Shown piece after piece: positions 19,901 through 26,165 of a stretch of 34,770 bases of DNA (its first letter is position 1; the number at the start of each line of letters is the position of its first letter). The DNA is from a virus, in the IMG/VR virus record IMGVR_UViG_3300032116_000713, positions 1 to 34,770 of that record; one strand, written 5' to 3'. The translations under genes were made by a program, and so were the position numbers. The notes beneath the pieces are model-generated. The model searched no databases. It worked only from the letters and a program-made list of their open reading frames with translations, and was not told where the DNA came from.

Positions 19901-22647
19901 GCATCATTAATTTGCAAAAGATCCGGATTGACTAGAAGTGATAATCTTTCATTTATTTGAGTGATGGCAAAATTTCCGTTTTCTACTCTAACATTATTAA
20001 TAGTAACTTTGATATTAGGACTATCCAGTGTTACATCAGGAAGGATATCAATAGGGAACAAGTTTGTAGTTCCGTCATAAACAAAATTAAAAATTTGATA
20101 TTGTTTGCTAAAACTTAAGTTTATTTGCCAAATATTAATCCTACTGCTGGTCGTTCTTGTAATATTTTTTTGTAATAAACCAGAATTTATAGTACCAGTT
20201 AGTTCAAGTCCGGCCGACGATCTATAAGTAAAGGAGTCTATATCAAAATTATTTTCAAAAATTATATCGCCTTGAGTGGTCAAATTTCTATAACTGATAG
20301 GAAATCCTAAAACATTATCATTGGTACCAGAACCTACTTTATATGAAAATAATTTTGTGCCTTGGAAATTAGACTGAGGATAAAAAGAATTATCGCCTAG
20401 ACTGACACCATCGCTGTTTATGATGTCAAATTTGGGTGGTTGATTTATTGAAGTTTTTTGTTGTGACTCGACCCAATTGACCCCATTAAAATGCCATTGT
20501 TTTGCTCCGTTGGAACCATAATTAACTGGTACTGTGTGCCCATCTTGGATAGTAGAATCTTCAGCCTCTTCAAAATAGGCTTTATAAACATTTACAGGAT
20601 TGGTAGCAAATAATTCTATACTAAAATTATAAATTTTATTTCTTACATTTAGATCTTCATCTGCAGTAAAAACTATTCTATCACCATTGGCAAAAGTTAC
20701 AGTCTGAGTGTCTTGAGCTTGCCCTGTGCCTGTTACACCTTGAGTTGCAATAAATTCTGTGTTTAGTCCAAACCCGCTAGGAGCTCCAGCAGCCGCCCAA
20801 TTTGTATTTCCAAGAGAAGTGATCCTATATGTTCTTCCTGGTCTTAAAAATTCAGAATTTATAGTTACACTAAATGTTGCCTGAGTAGGTGCCGTGGGCG
20901 GTGAATAATTAATTATTACACCTTGAACCTGTTGATAAGCATTTGTAATTACATCATCTAAAACATCAATAGCAGCCTTGGCCTGTGTTCCATAATTGAA
21001 TAATTGAAGATCAGGATTGAATTCAATGATTGGACGTTGTGCCCGTAAATTCTGATTGATCAACAGTTGAGTATTGTTATACTCTGCTGTCTTTTCCAAA
21101 ATATTTACATGAAACCATCTATTACTTCTTGACCATGCATTGTTATCAATCGAACTTCTATTGATAGTAATGTAATCAGGATTAGATAAATCATTATCTA
21201 ATTCGGTAGAAAATAATGTATTTGCTTCTACAAGTTTTATAGATGTGCCTACACCTTCTACATAATAGGTATTATTTGTATAAGGAGCCACAGCAGTTGA
21301 ATCAAAAGTTATCTTTAATCCATTTGTGAATGTAATACCGTTAGGACTAACATAATTTTTTTGTCCTACAATCTCAGTTGCCGGATCAATAGTAAATGCA
21401 TTGTAATCTACTAATCTTATAACCCCAACAGCATTGTCAGACTGATCGCTTTGATAATATAAAAAATCCAACGCTGCTGTTAATGGCGGAACCTGGTTAA
21501 AAATATTTGATCGTTTGTAAAACTCTCTGCCAGTGTTTTCTAGACCAGATATAATTCTTACCTTACTTTCATTTTGAACACTAAATTTTATGGTCAAATA
21601 TAAACGCAAATCTCCTTGTGCATCTGGATAAACACTTGTTTGAAATATGCTGGTTCTTGACTCAAGAGGTACAACAACATCTTGATCGAGATAGATTACG
21701 TCATCAATCACTCTAGCAGTATTGTGCCAATATTGTTCATCTATGTATTCATTATTGACAAATACAATTGATAAGTTATCAAAAGAAGTAGAAGCGCCAT
21801 CAAAGCCGCCTAAATTTACCAGATCACTTATCAAACAACCTTGTAAATCTTGATAACTCAAACTGGTTGCATAATTAACCTGATCTACTATCGGCATCAA
21901 TGTCCATTCAATTTGCGCAGTAGCAGATGGCACATCAAAAGTTACCGAACCTGTGTCCTGTCCATTGTTAGACACACCTAATACATTTCTAGTTTCTAAA
22001 TTATTTAGATTTGGATCAAAGCCGGATACCCCTGGTTTAGATTGTATAAAAAATTTGTTGCCGGGTTCATTGATATTAAATGTATATGATCCTCCACGAG
22101 CTAAAGTTATTAATGGATTGGTAATAGCGTTAAAACCACTTACCGAATATGAGCCCTTTGTAGCATCATAGGTAATATCAAAATTTGCTTCAGTTGGTAC
22201 ATCGGCTGCACTAATTATTATTTCGTCTGGGCCGTTCTCTAACCAATAGTATTGAACAAAATTAACAAATTTATCTAAATCAATTTGAGGATCATAGGAA
22301 TAGAATTCATTATCAAACAAGCGATTATGATTGTTATCAAAGCCACCGTAATAATTTATTTTGTTAGTGATATCTGCATATGTAGTTGCAAATTCTAGCT
22401 TTTCATTTACTGGATTTTTGATGACTATCGTGGGTTCGACTTGATAATTTTGTCTGTCTTGAGTGGGTTCTGTAACATAACTGTCCGTAACTTTAAATGA
22501 AGGTGCTAGTTTTCTTCCAATATAGCCAGAAACTCTAACCAAGTTTGGCTCACTTAAAAGTTGATCCGTTGTAGCATTGAGAAACTTTTTGTTAGTTTCT
22601 GTCCTAAAAACTTCTGGTAAAAATTGTAGAGTTTTAAAAACCGCCAT
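7957..22647 (-). CDS. Giant multi-domain baseplate/virion structural protein, 4896 aa
   Basis: One uninterrupted frame encodes about 4900 residues. The N-terminus (LQFLPEVFRTETNKKFLNA, then 'SEPNLVRVSGYIGRKLAPSF' and 'YYGGFDNNHNRLF') matches, from memory, very large virion proteins encoded after gp6 in marine T4-like phages. Domains in order: a cupredoxin-like beta segment (about 175-243); a GTGTG-type module (600-648); a CBM-like W/G/Y segment (about 1828-1870); an FG-GAP-like beta-propeller (about 2240-3070) with two GTGA repeats inside it (about 2465-2620); a third GTGA repeat (about 3727-3793); 'INGEKIHYYQK...QLRRGVDGTG' (about 4250-4370); and two C-terminal repeat families. There is no signal peptide or transmembrane segment. 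AGGAATAATAATG is a good ribosome binding site and overlaps the gp6 stop. T4 has gp7 and gp10 at this position (1032 and 602 aa); functional replacement of one or both is inferred. Confidence 0.85.
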   Translation of the reverse strand: MAVFKTLQFLPEVFRTETNKKFLNATTDQLLSEPNLVRVSGYIGRKLAPSFKVTDSYVTEPTQDRQNYQVEPTIVIKNPVNEKLEFATTYADITNKINYYGGFDNNHNRLFDNEFYSYDPQIDLDKFVNFVQYYWLENGPDEIIISAADVPTEANFDITYDATKGSYSVSGFNAITNPLITLARGGSYTFNINEPGNKFFIQSKPGVSGFDPNLNNLETRNVLGVSNNGQDTGSVTFDVPSATAQIEWTLMPIVDQVNYATSLSYQDLQGCLISDLVNLGGFDGASTSFDNLSIVFVNNEYIDEQYWHNTARVIDDVIYLDQDVVVPLESRTSIFQTSVYPDAQGDLRLYLTIKFSVQNESKVRIISGLENTGREFYKRSNIFNQVPPLTAALDFLYYQSDQSDNAVGVIRLVDYNAFTIDPATEIVGQKNYVSPNGITFTNGLKITFDSTAVAPYTNNTYYVEGVGTSIKLVEANTLFSTELDNDLSNPDYITINRSSIDNNAWSRSNRWFHVNILEKTAEYNNTQLLINQNLRAQRPIIEFNPDLQLFNYGTQAKAAIDVLDDVITNAYQQVQGVIINYSPPTAPTQATFSVTINSEFLRPGRTYRITSLGNTNWAAAGAPSGFGLNTEFIATQGVTGTGQAQDTQTVTFANGDRIVFTADEDLNVRNKIYNFSIELFATNPVNVYKAYFEEAEDSTIQDGHTVPVNYGSNGAKQWHFNGVNWVESQQKTSINQPPKFDIINSDGVSLGDNSFYPQSNFQGTKLFSYKVGSGTNDNVLGFPISYRNLTTQGDIIFENNFDIDSFTYRSSAGLELTGTINSGLLQKNITRTTSSRINIWQINLSFSKQYQIFNFVYDGTTNLFPIDILPDVTLDSPNIKVTINNVRVENGNFAITQINERLSLLVNPDLLQINDAVFVSIFNSQETSRNAFYEVPLNLDINSLNISTTELTLGQMRNHLIAFKNNSLDIEGSVPGKSNLRDIFYTNRGGAILQHSAPVVYSGLFLNHPTMNFVDSLRLASKEYSKFKQKFLEYAANLEFDRQNIAAAVDTILLRINSVKNSNFPWQFSDMVPYGESNKVTLPSYTVFDPEIRTYEITNIFQDTVVSNKAVLVYLTRTLDNITTTELLIKNRDYTFDQTRPAINIVESFTLLIDDIITVVEYGNTDGSYIPETPTKLGLYPKYIPEIYTDNTYRTPVPVIQGHDGSLTVAFGDFRDNLLLELEKRIYNNIKVEYDVNLFNINDYIPGKFRVLDYNLQEINQLLSQDFLRWAGTNRVNYTTNSTFTASDPFTWNLKKFRDIINGENFPGTWRSIYRYFYDTDRPHTHPWEMLGFSEKPSYWNDRYGPAPYTGGNFVLWSDLEAGYIHSGPRAGLDLRYSRPSLTSIIPVDDNGNLRSPTEFLATDYDSASANLSFAVGDIGPSELAWRRSSEFPFALHFALAIAKPAKYFGLLLDIQNYNRNLATSQFLVENNSHITPGLVKINGYPNADNTIERSAGYINWIVDYAKNLGINDASTFVKDNLELVSIQLSYKMAGFSDKKIINLLAEQFSPSSINNSVVIPDENYSIELYKGAPLDKLSYSAVIVEKTENGYTVSGYDVGNPYFIIVPSLANNNSYNIQVGEATAVVYQDFKNQRLAIPYGFEFTKKQQLVDFLISYQRYLTLQGFVFDERDSFLKEKKDWALSAKEFLHWTNQGWKTGNVLVLSPVSDYIKIFNPTAIIDEVTGSAYGSRILDINSKAIRKNSFTVTRDNGLFTIKCIENETIGFATFDFVQFEHLLLLDNTTVFNDVIYVPETGSRQSRLKLVGNKTGLWNGSLELPGYIFSSETVPEWLPGSDYLKGSLVSYKSSFYTALQNIIAADTFQIAFWQKIDSNELRSGLINNFATNASQSLKYYDINDQPINEEIQLFSNGLIGFRPREYFTNLGIDVTTQSKFYQGLIKQSGTLNAIDALQGAQFNNLGTQPVTVFENWAIRVGEYGALETNNFLEFILPEQFFRNNPSVFQLADVESNTDVDIKTFTQQSVYRQSGAFQVDFLKTVDYDQPVEFKPLPVAGFVHLDDIDNTVFDIKNYESYREIANEIGIGYTIWTARDLNDEWNVYRATPVPGLIFILRYHVNSQAEFVSNAPHGLQENDIVALKNFDPRYNGMYLVQSIIDDTRFLATIYVNLQELIESQAILGQGLLYKLTSSKFSTPLDIVNYAPYSGLVKNDKVWVETVDDQDNWGVYTKTDPWEYRDTIQLDQYAGFDHFGSAIALDFSSTYLYASAPDSGSGRIGVYSRDSEDDFAIRASLFSNHIYSQINQFGKVIRTGTKNNVNSYLIASDPTAANDTGVVYVYKDRQLMCILTAESGATGDMFGHSLALSDDAQYLYVGAPGADKVYCYAIDYERQSAVQELIQPDNGSITTLSLLALIDNETDIIVSAPIIAGQFLPYIDYSLDNTKRASIVTFTFSGTAAAGTASYTNVPADGGSGTGATFNVSRSGGVYTVTLNNPGKGYVLNDTISILGEVLGGSSITNGLTINITKVLVGITGYTHTGSRPAATLEVFYYNRTATGGSGTGAKFRVSYSSASTNYTLVLENAGVDYLVGDVLTIDGATVGGLSGVHDVTITVTAVGAVTNLVFTTPPASFLIIAVTKPVEKYIFLETLPKASEVAENSQFGSAVVCNSDGSVIAVGASNTPVNNVSGAGAVFVYHRTKTELITTGSSNTFNLPDAFGNFYRVYLDGVLQYDFTNKPVGVDADYTITSINPSQITFGDPGSSLLAARRKVFVETNQFVFDQVLYSSLSGLQGDNFGSGLAMCNSGCNIYVVSSAYIETDYNQGLVTRFLNVGRIYGSILSTKTNPTVTPGQSIIINDRLVQFSGSQLTNVVTDINQALIPGVTASNESGKLKITSDVTVIGNKLNILNGNQGTPLADLGLEDYKFVQVFKHPENEQQFYGTSIAVDQTSGVLVVGSEGGDYDLPISFDQGLPIITTFDGNTTNFVDILKDSGSVYVYDLLENPNENVDNPSLFAYSQKLFGPALDDNVNFGSSVVLNGKYLIAGLSNARTVSNENGELFYFYNENQQSGWTLSRLRQPRVDTNAVLSSFLYNVNSQQILDFFDYIDPAKGKLLGVVDQELDYKEEYDPASYNQSNRSDTINNTNFYWSDKQVGRTWWDLKQISFIDYEQDEITYRIKNWGSLFPGSQVRIFEWVESEFLPSQYVNAVGDGVPRYADNSAYSSVTFIDPVTGIVTQKYYYWVVGKTNVDVLKTKRTISALALQNYITSPKDQNIPYLALLAPNAVGLYNISDKLSGENVAVHFDLAQIRNTNLIHTEWQLVQQGASLTNLPTKIINKLKDSLAGFDELGAIVPDPALSAQDKLGVSLLPRQSMVVNRNTAITTYVETLNLILVKYPILLLSTPTSLKAEEPLPVSGFDEQTDSVDNLNYIDTSTLPNGYKILVPSDTNHNGKWTIYTFNDTTGEFNLSTIQSYKSTLYWTAFDWYDAVYQSGTTIAYTLNTFAEIQTISPAVGDYIKILDGGNGTWLLYEIQDDSSLSLIGAQNGTLQLNRGLYDPSLGGGYDTTTYDVSGYDPIPTTEFRFIFDGMVQQILTDELSVEFNNLFFAMLNYVFTEQKSPDWVIKTSLIDVVHNLRALEQFPNFTRDNQDFYNDYINEVKPYRTQIKEYIPNYFKQDNLDSDITDFDLPSVYDARFDQFRSPSISNQFDNELFDQPIYSDWANNYKFQIVDFIIGDIGLNYTFPPNVEITGGGGTGASALTTLYSNGSISGITITNPGSGYTFAPNVVINGDGSGATAYPILKNQFYPLQSDLSYNLVKNIVTSLKFDRTTYNSNLVIWTPNTSYSNIAISGDNLDPGNLYIVSGNLVAHENEVYLPQNANARPWLVNTIYPINSYISFNNDIYSTSGNVYASNFNATSVQSNVALVTQFDFTRFSRIQDGNVLLNALDRITAFYEPTVGMPGKNINELVSGTKYPASKVIGPTFRSNAFEVTSDIISFNYDGLTINSGNTAQFDFLDLGFDINKTIRIEAAVPFDFQNNGYFRIVGVDRDTMILTGQPVETTYKVTLNQNINADVGDYLTQANSSGNAWVLKSVTNSNQIDIIYSTPGFLPVLAGNVYANLQISKNGIPLNANVTSISNFDKTFTPIASGGNVEVTIAYLDQDYIVDSNIYSTYLDTDLGTRPEDINIVGGAYFDIYSSHAPEELIPGRLYDALEMRVFSNTVADTATYGYRVFQPMSANIDYHRISGNATTTLSNNLLYTDQEILVSDVTKLPEPNVPAGIPGVIYINGEKIHYYQKYDSVKLGTAIPWTANTIIAKNSLIVINSNTFLTLGNVFANSVPYINTSNIQLIKNNSLRQLRRGVDGTGISANVVSGNLVSDSSLIQLIPDAQITGTQTITGNLHVTSNASYKAVLTAPITASIGDYITQFTGNAGNARIIGGNVKGYRLFLSGTTSQLEGNVITQFGTSNATATIVETVNNSTTLIVTPNSRFISSLVDPVYINNKLTSLYITKVEKDIIEDDVVVVDIVSPGLWATANLDYTLTLSNVITANKNDYLTQFYDKDIYLMELSSPITSNVGDYITQFQGNTYRLELDKTISANIGDYITQFEGNLTNLKVIDANVVSNFVNVQFVTANVQNLKFATNIGTRVNIANLYSFGGSVFSNTSANIVSIYQNSFSPNVAGVGNVNVVVAVNSINSNVVPVRFITGDTTVFKTAANVGTRVNIANIKANTFNFTTANIVGITVAPNVQTIFRVRSNVNSSLSVPVEFITGNSITLKFGTNVATRLIDSNNFITNANVVSISLEGFGSNVLGNTQTRIGVVSNALGVVTTTANILTLQPIGSLTFTNNIEYPRTLLSNGNVVLSGVSTLRSNIWEQFGVTLENSTTTAAQFIREQTSYIP
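8195..8800 (-). repeat. Protein-coding tandem repeats (GTRVNIAN type) near the giant protein's C-terminus
   Basis: Three to four imperfect repeats of about 65-75 codons occur here. Each has a strand like 'PVEFITGN', then '(T/A)NVGTRVNIAN', then 'ANIVSI' and a valine/asparagine-rich segment. The GTRVNIAN core is seen at about 8700-8740 and 8470-8520, and in a diverged form (ATRLIDSN) at about 8275-8330. They probably form a chain of small beta-domains. Confidence 0.6.
8831..10458 (-). repeat. Dispersed protein repeat 'I(T/S)xNxGDY(I/L)TQF' in the giant gene
   Basis: The motif occurs at about 10415-10458 (NADVGDYLTQA), 9370-9417 (TASIGDYITQF), 8979-9028 (TANKNDYLTQF), 8902-8945 (TSNVGDYITQF) and 8831-8880 (SANIGDYITQF). 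A decayed form (GNVITQF) lies near 9270-9300. The last three copies are nearly tandem. They are diverged at DNA level, so this is an old protein-level duplication rather than a fresh DNA repeat. Confidence 0.6.
13437..15930 (-). repeat. FG-GAP-like beta-propeller repeats within the giant gene
   Basis: About seven to eight repeats share the pattern FG-(S/H)-(A/S)-(L/V/I)-A ... YLYVGAP ... G-x-V-(Y/F)-V-Y. Clear copies begin HFGSAIAL (near residue 2245), MFGHSLAL (about 2350), QFGSAVVC (about 2655), NFGSGLAM (about 2785), FYGTSIAV (about 2930) and NFGSSVVL (about 3020). This is the repeat of integrin-type FG-GAP propellers. Most copies lack the DxDxDG calcium loop. One blade region is expanded by two GTGA-type repeats. 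Confidence 0.65.
20705..20850 (-). repeat. GTGTG-type module, copy in the giant protein (residues ~600-648)
   Basis: This segment encodes PGRTYRITSLGNTNW followed by a glycine/alanine turn, then 'NTEFIATQGVTGTGQAQ'. It matches the pattern G.(T/S)Y.I.S.G.T.F...GA....G..F.A...GTGT also found in gp6 and in the 874-aa protein. Confidence 0.65.
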
Positions 22648-22655
22648 TATTATTC

Positions 22656-25600
22656 CTACGTTACATTAATGTTTAATTGTGCTGCTGTTATCGCTGAAAT
22701 GACTTGTACATTATCCACTGTGGCTGCGCTTACTAAAATTTCATCCGGGTCTGCATTGATTTGATATAAATTTCCAAATTGCGAACTTGTATCTGCTGGC
22801 ACAATTACAATGCTGCTTACATTAGGAACCAAAGATGTATGTAGGTAAGCACTTAACTCGCTAAAATAAAAAGTTTCGCCAAAGTCCCAATTATTAATAT
22901 TGAAATAATCATTAATGGCTGCAATTACCTGACTTTTAATTTCGTTATCGCTAATAATAATGTTTGGATTTTTAACAACTTTAAAAGTTGATCTTAAACT
23001 TGGTTGTGCTTTATTACCAAACAAAGGTTTAAAAACAGCAGGATTATAAATTATGCTGTCACTCACTGTTTTGTAAGATTCAATTGAACTAAATTCTGTT
23101 TGTAATTCAGCAGCAGATGGCGGAGTTGGCTCTGTAATTTTTCCGCTAGAGTCATTGATATAGGCAAAATAATCATCAGAATAACTCTTTGTAAGAATAT
23201 AAAAATCAATCAAGTTATTAGGACTAGGATCAATACGTCTTGTGTTAGGTGCATTGTGTCTATATTGAAATTGTAGATTTTGTCTTCCAACAAAAGCTAT
23301 ATAGGAATCAGATTGAGTTATGGTTGTACCATCAGACACATAAAACAATTGATCTTCAAATGCATAAAAAATTGTTCCAGGTGCATACAAAGAAATAAAA
23401 GTTAAAATTTCATTTTCAGTGTCATATTCACTTACAACATCACTTTGGTTCAATAAATCGTATTGTAAAAAATCGTATTGATTTCTATTTTGAACAAAAT
23501 AAACTAATTTGTTACGTGCATTTACTGAAGGTTCGATAAGCCGAACAAAAAGATCTGGGTTATCTGGCACTTCGTCTAAATTGTCATCAGGAAAAGTTAC
23601 TCTTATTTTTCTATTGTCTTCTGTTCCATTTGTACCAAATGCTCTTTCCCAAATACGATAAGTTTGGCTGTAATATAAAGCATCGCTAGAGTCTGGCAAA
23701 GTGTTTGTACGCAACACTTTAATGCTATCAACAAGAGTAGTTGCTGTTCTACTATCATAAACCCTAATGTCTGGATCAAAGTAGAATCTAGTTTCTCTTT
23801 CACTTTGAAAATAGTAATCTATTCCCCTACTGACTGCGGTATATTGACCGTTTGAATATGAAAGACTTAAAAACCAACTGTTGTCTAGTGCAGTTCCGGC
23901 TGTACTACCAGCATTGGTCAAACTGAAATCGCCTGTGCCTAGATTTTGACTTTCAATTATTTTCCATGATAATGATGGTATATCATATCTAAGTCCAAAA
24001 GTTTTGAAACTCAAAATTTGAGCTACAATATCTGATATCAATGATTCTGACCAATCGTTGGCAAACACCGGAATAATTTCACTTACAATCGCTCCGGTAG
24101 GTACTACTACACTCAATGTTGCTGTCTCGGCAGGCCCGGGCACGTCGTAATTTATAATGCTGGCCCATAATTCGGTTCGTTGAAATTCGGTGGTAGGAGT
24201 TCCAGTTTGTATTTGATTTTGAGCATCAAAATACTTGCCAGTAGGCGGTACAAACTTTACCAAACTACCTTGCACAAGAAACGTATAAGCAGGGCTTGAA
24301 AATCTGCCCAGACTACGCCCACTTGCAGCTTGTGTTTGTGTCCAACTTGGCATAATTGCAACTGTTCCTGTGCCTGTTCCTGGTGCAGTGGCTTGAAACA
24401 ATGTTCCCACTGCATTGCTAGTTGCACCAACAGTTGTAAATAAAGTAGTTCCGGTTGATACAATTTTATAACTTGTTCCTGCGACCATGGCAGTGGCATT
24501 TATTGTAGCACCAATTGGACTTGATCTAGTTGCACTATCATAATAAAGATGACTGCTGGTTTTACTAGCAATTAATGGCTTCAACACATTTCTGACAATT
24601 GAATTTACTTCGATACTGCTAGTAAATTGGAAATATTCTGTTTCTGCATAAGATGTATCTTTGTAAATTATTCCGTCTTCGGCAAAAATATTTGTGCTTG
24701 AGTATTTTCCTGTAGTATCAATAACATCAAGATATCTACTTGTTCCAGAACTTGTCCTATTCACAGCTTTTAATTTTAAGATATTACTAAATGTAGTGAA
24801 AGGCAATACATTATAATCCTCGCCGGTGACCATACGATTTTGTGTATAGTACTGTTGAGGAGCATTTGTTCTGATGCTGTCTAATGATTCTCTTGATATA
24901 GCATTTGATACTGTATATTGCAGGCTTGCTCTGACAGTTAATGTTTCTGCTCTACCTGTACGACCTCTATAAGGAATACTGATTGTTATTCCAGACATTT
25001 CGTCAGGAGTAATTTTGTATGTTAAATTGTTTCCAGTTCTATAATAAACTCTAAAATTGCCAACTGGAGAGTTAGTAAAACTGCCATCACCAAAAACTAA
25101 ATCAATTTGATCATTTGCTCTTGATGCAACGCTATACAGATTTCTCTCTGCAGTGTTGTTGTAAATTACATTTATTCCATTTACTGCAGGAACCTGTGTC
25201 CAAATTGTATCCAAGGATCCATTAGATGCAAGACTGTACAGCCACACATCTGTATTATTAATGTTGTCAAAGTTGATATTAACAATTCTATTTGGTAAAT
25301 TTTCTGTTATAACAAAGTCAAGATTGTTTAGGCTTCCTTGTTTAAAAAAGAAAAAGAAACCTGTATTATTGCTTGCATTTCCTTGATTATCGTTTTTATA
25401 TAAAATATTAAAATTGCCGCCGGGTATAGGTGCAGCTTCGTAAATATATTCTTGATTTAAACTTGTGGCGCTTACAATTTCAAATGGATAATTTACTCCA
25501 GATACTGCTGCTGAAAATGGATAAGTTGGTATCAGGCCAGACAATGTAGATACTGTATATTCATCTACTTTAACATTGTTTAAAGTTTTTGATGATGCTG

Positions 25601-26117
25601 GTTTGCCAACAGCTTGCGATGGTACCAATGCTAAATTTAGGATTGTTGTGAATTGCTCCAACCAGTTTTCATTTGCACTATCGTTCCAATTTACAATGGT
25701 GTTGCTTAGATTAATACCAGTTGTGTCAAATATAGTTTCTGTTGTGCTTACACTGTCAAATTTCAAAAATCCTGATGCTGGGATACTACGTTTGGGATTA
25801 TAACTAACTAATCTTGCCAGTTTTAAAATGCTATCTCTACGTTCTGCAGTATCAATAAAATTTTCTCTAGCGTTTAAGTCAGTTCTAAACGCCAAGCTTT
25901 GTCCTAAGAAGGCAATTAAGTCAATAAGGGCAATGTATTCTGAACTGTCTGTAAAATCGTTGAAATCTTCTGGATAGTAAGTGCGCAGATATTCGATCAT
26001 TGATTTTCGCAAAGTTTCGTAGTCAAAACTTTGAAAATCAGCTTCTCTGAAAGTTTGATAAATTTTAGTCCAATCTTGTTGAACTAATAAACTTGTTTGC
26101 CTTGTAGTAATTGCCAT
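22656..26117 (-). CDS. gp6: Baseplate wedge protein gp6 (Baseplate J-like), 1153 aa
   Basis: gp6 forms the ring of heterodimers that joins baseplate wedges in T4. The N-terminal ~120 residues are strongly diagnostic of the T4-like marine gp6 family: 'LVQQDWTKIYQTFREADFQS', 'MIEYLRTYYPEDFNDFTDSS', 'LIDLIAFLGQSLAFRTDLNA' and 'RENFIDTAERRDSILKLARL'. The Baseplate J-type core follows, with 'NRMVTGEDYNVLPF' near residue 425, and the C-terminal domain includes 'IKSQVIAAINDYFNINNWDFG'. The protein is much longer than T4 gp6 (660 aa). Part of the excess is a ~50-residue GTGTGT module at about 538-587 that also appears in two other proteins here. A late-type promoter motif lies 20 nt upstream of the ATG, with AGG about 12 nt before it. 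The TAG stop overlaps the ribosome binding site of the giant gene. Confidence 0.9.
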   Translation of the reverse strand: MAITTRQTSLLVQQDWTKIYQTFREADFQSFDYETLRKSMIEYLRTYYPEDFNDFTDSSEYIALIDLIAFLGQSLAFRTDLNARENFIDTAERRDSILKLARLVSYNPKRSIPASGFLKFDSVSTTETIFDTTGINLSNTIVNWNDSANENWLEQFTTILNLALVPSQAVGKPASSKTLNNVKVDEYTVSTLSGLIPTYPFSAAVSGVNYPFEIVSATSLNQEYIYEAAPIPGGNFNILYKNDNQGNASNNTGFFFFFKQGSLNNLDFVITENLPNRIVNINFDNINNTDVWLYSLASNGSLDTIWTQVPAVNGINVIYNNTAERNLYSVASRANDQIDLVFGDGSFTNSPVGNFRVYYRTGNNLTYKITPDEMSGITISIPYRGRTGRAETLTVRASLQYTVSNAISRESLDSIRTNAPQQYYTQNRMVTGEDYNVLPFTTFSNILKLKAVNRTSSGTSRYLDVIDTTGKYSSTNIFAEDGIIYKDTSYAETEYFQFTSSIEVNSIVRNVLKPLIASKTSSHLYYDSATRSSPIGATINATAMVAGTSYKIVSTGTTLFTTVGATSNAVGTLFQATAPGTGTGTVAIMPSWTQTQAASGRSLGRFSSPAYTFLVQGSLVKFVPPTGKYFDAQNQIQTGTPTTEFQRTELWASIINYDVPGPAETATLSVVVPTGAIVSEIIPVFANDWSESLISDIVAQILSFKTFGLRYDIPSLSWKIIESQNLGTGDFSLTNAGSTAGTALDNSWFLSLSYSNGQYTAVSRGIDYYFQSERETRFYFDPDIRVYDSRTATTLVDSIKVLRTNTLPDSSDALYYSQTYRIWERAFGTNGTEDNRKIRVTFPDDNLDEVPDNPDLFVRLIEPSVNARNKLVYFVQNRNQYDFLQYDLLNQSDVVSEYDTENEILTFISLYAPGTIFYAFEDQLFYVSDGTTITQSDSYIAFVGRQNLQFQYRHNAPNTRRIDPSPNNLIDFYILTKSYSDDYFAYINDSSGKITEPTPPSAAELQTEFSSIESYKTVSDSIIYNPAVFKPLFGNKAQPSLRSTFKVVKNPNIIISDNEIKSQVIAAINDYFNINNWDFGETFYFSELSAYLHTSLVPNVSSIVIVPADTSSQFGNLYQINADPDEILVSAATVDNVQVISAITAAQLNINVT
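24358..24503 (-). repeat. GTGTGT module, copy inserted in gp6 (residues ~538-587)
   Basis: This segment encodes AGTSYKIVSTGTTLFTTVGA followed by 'NAVGTLFQATAPGTGTGTV'. It interrupts a gp6 region between 'SHLYYDSATRSSP' and 'GSLVKFVPPTGKYFD'. It is the best-conserved of the three copies in the window. Confidence 0.7.
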
Positions 26118-26137
26118 ATTTGATACCTATTGTTTAA

Positions 26138-26145
26138 TATTTATC
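26138..26145 (-). promoter_or_regulatory. T4-type late promoter motif GATAAATA before gp6
   Basis: GATAAATA matches TATAAATA at 7 of 8 positions. It lies in the 48-nt gap between gp25 and gp6, 20 nt upstream of the gp6 ATG, the right distance for a short leader. It would drive gp6, the giant gene and the genes after them. Confidence 0.5.
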
Positions 26146-26165
26146 TGGAAATTTATATGGTACTT

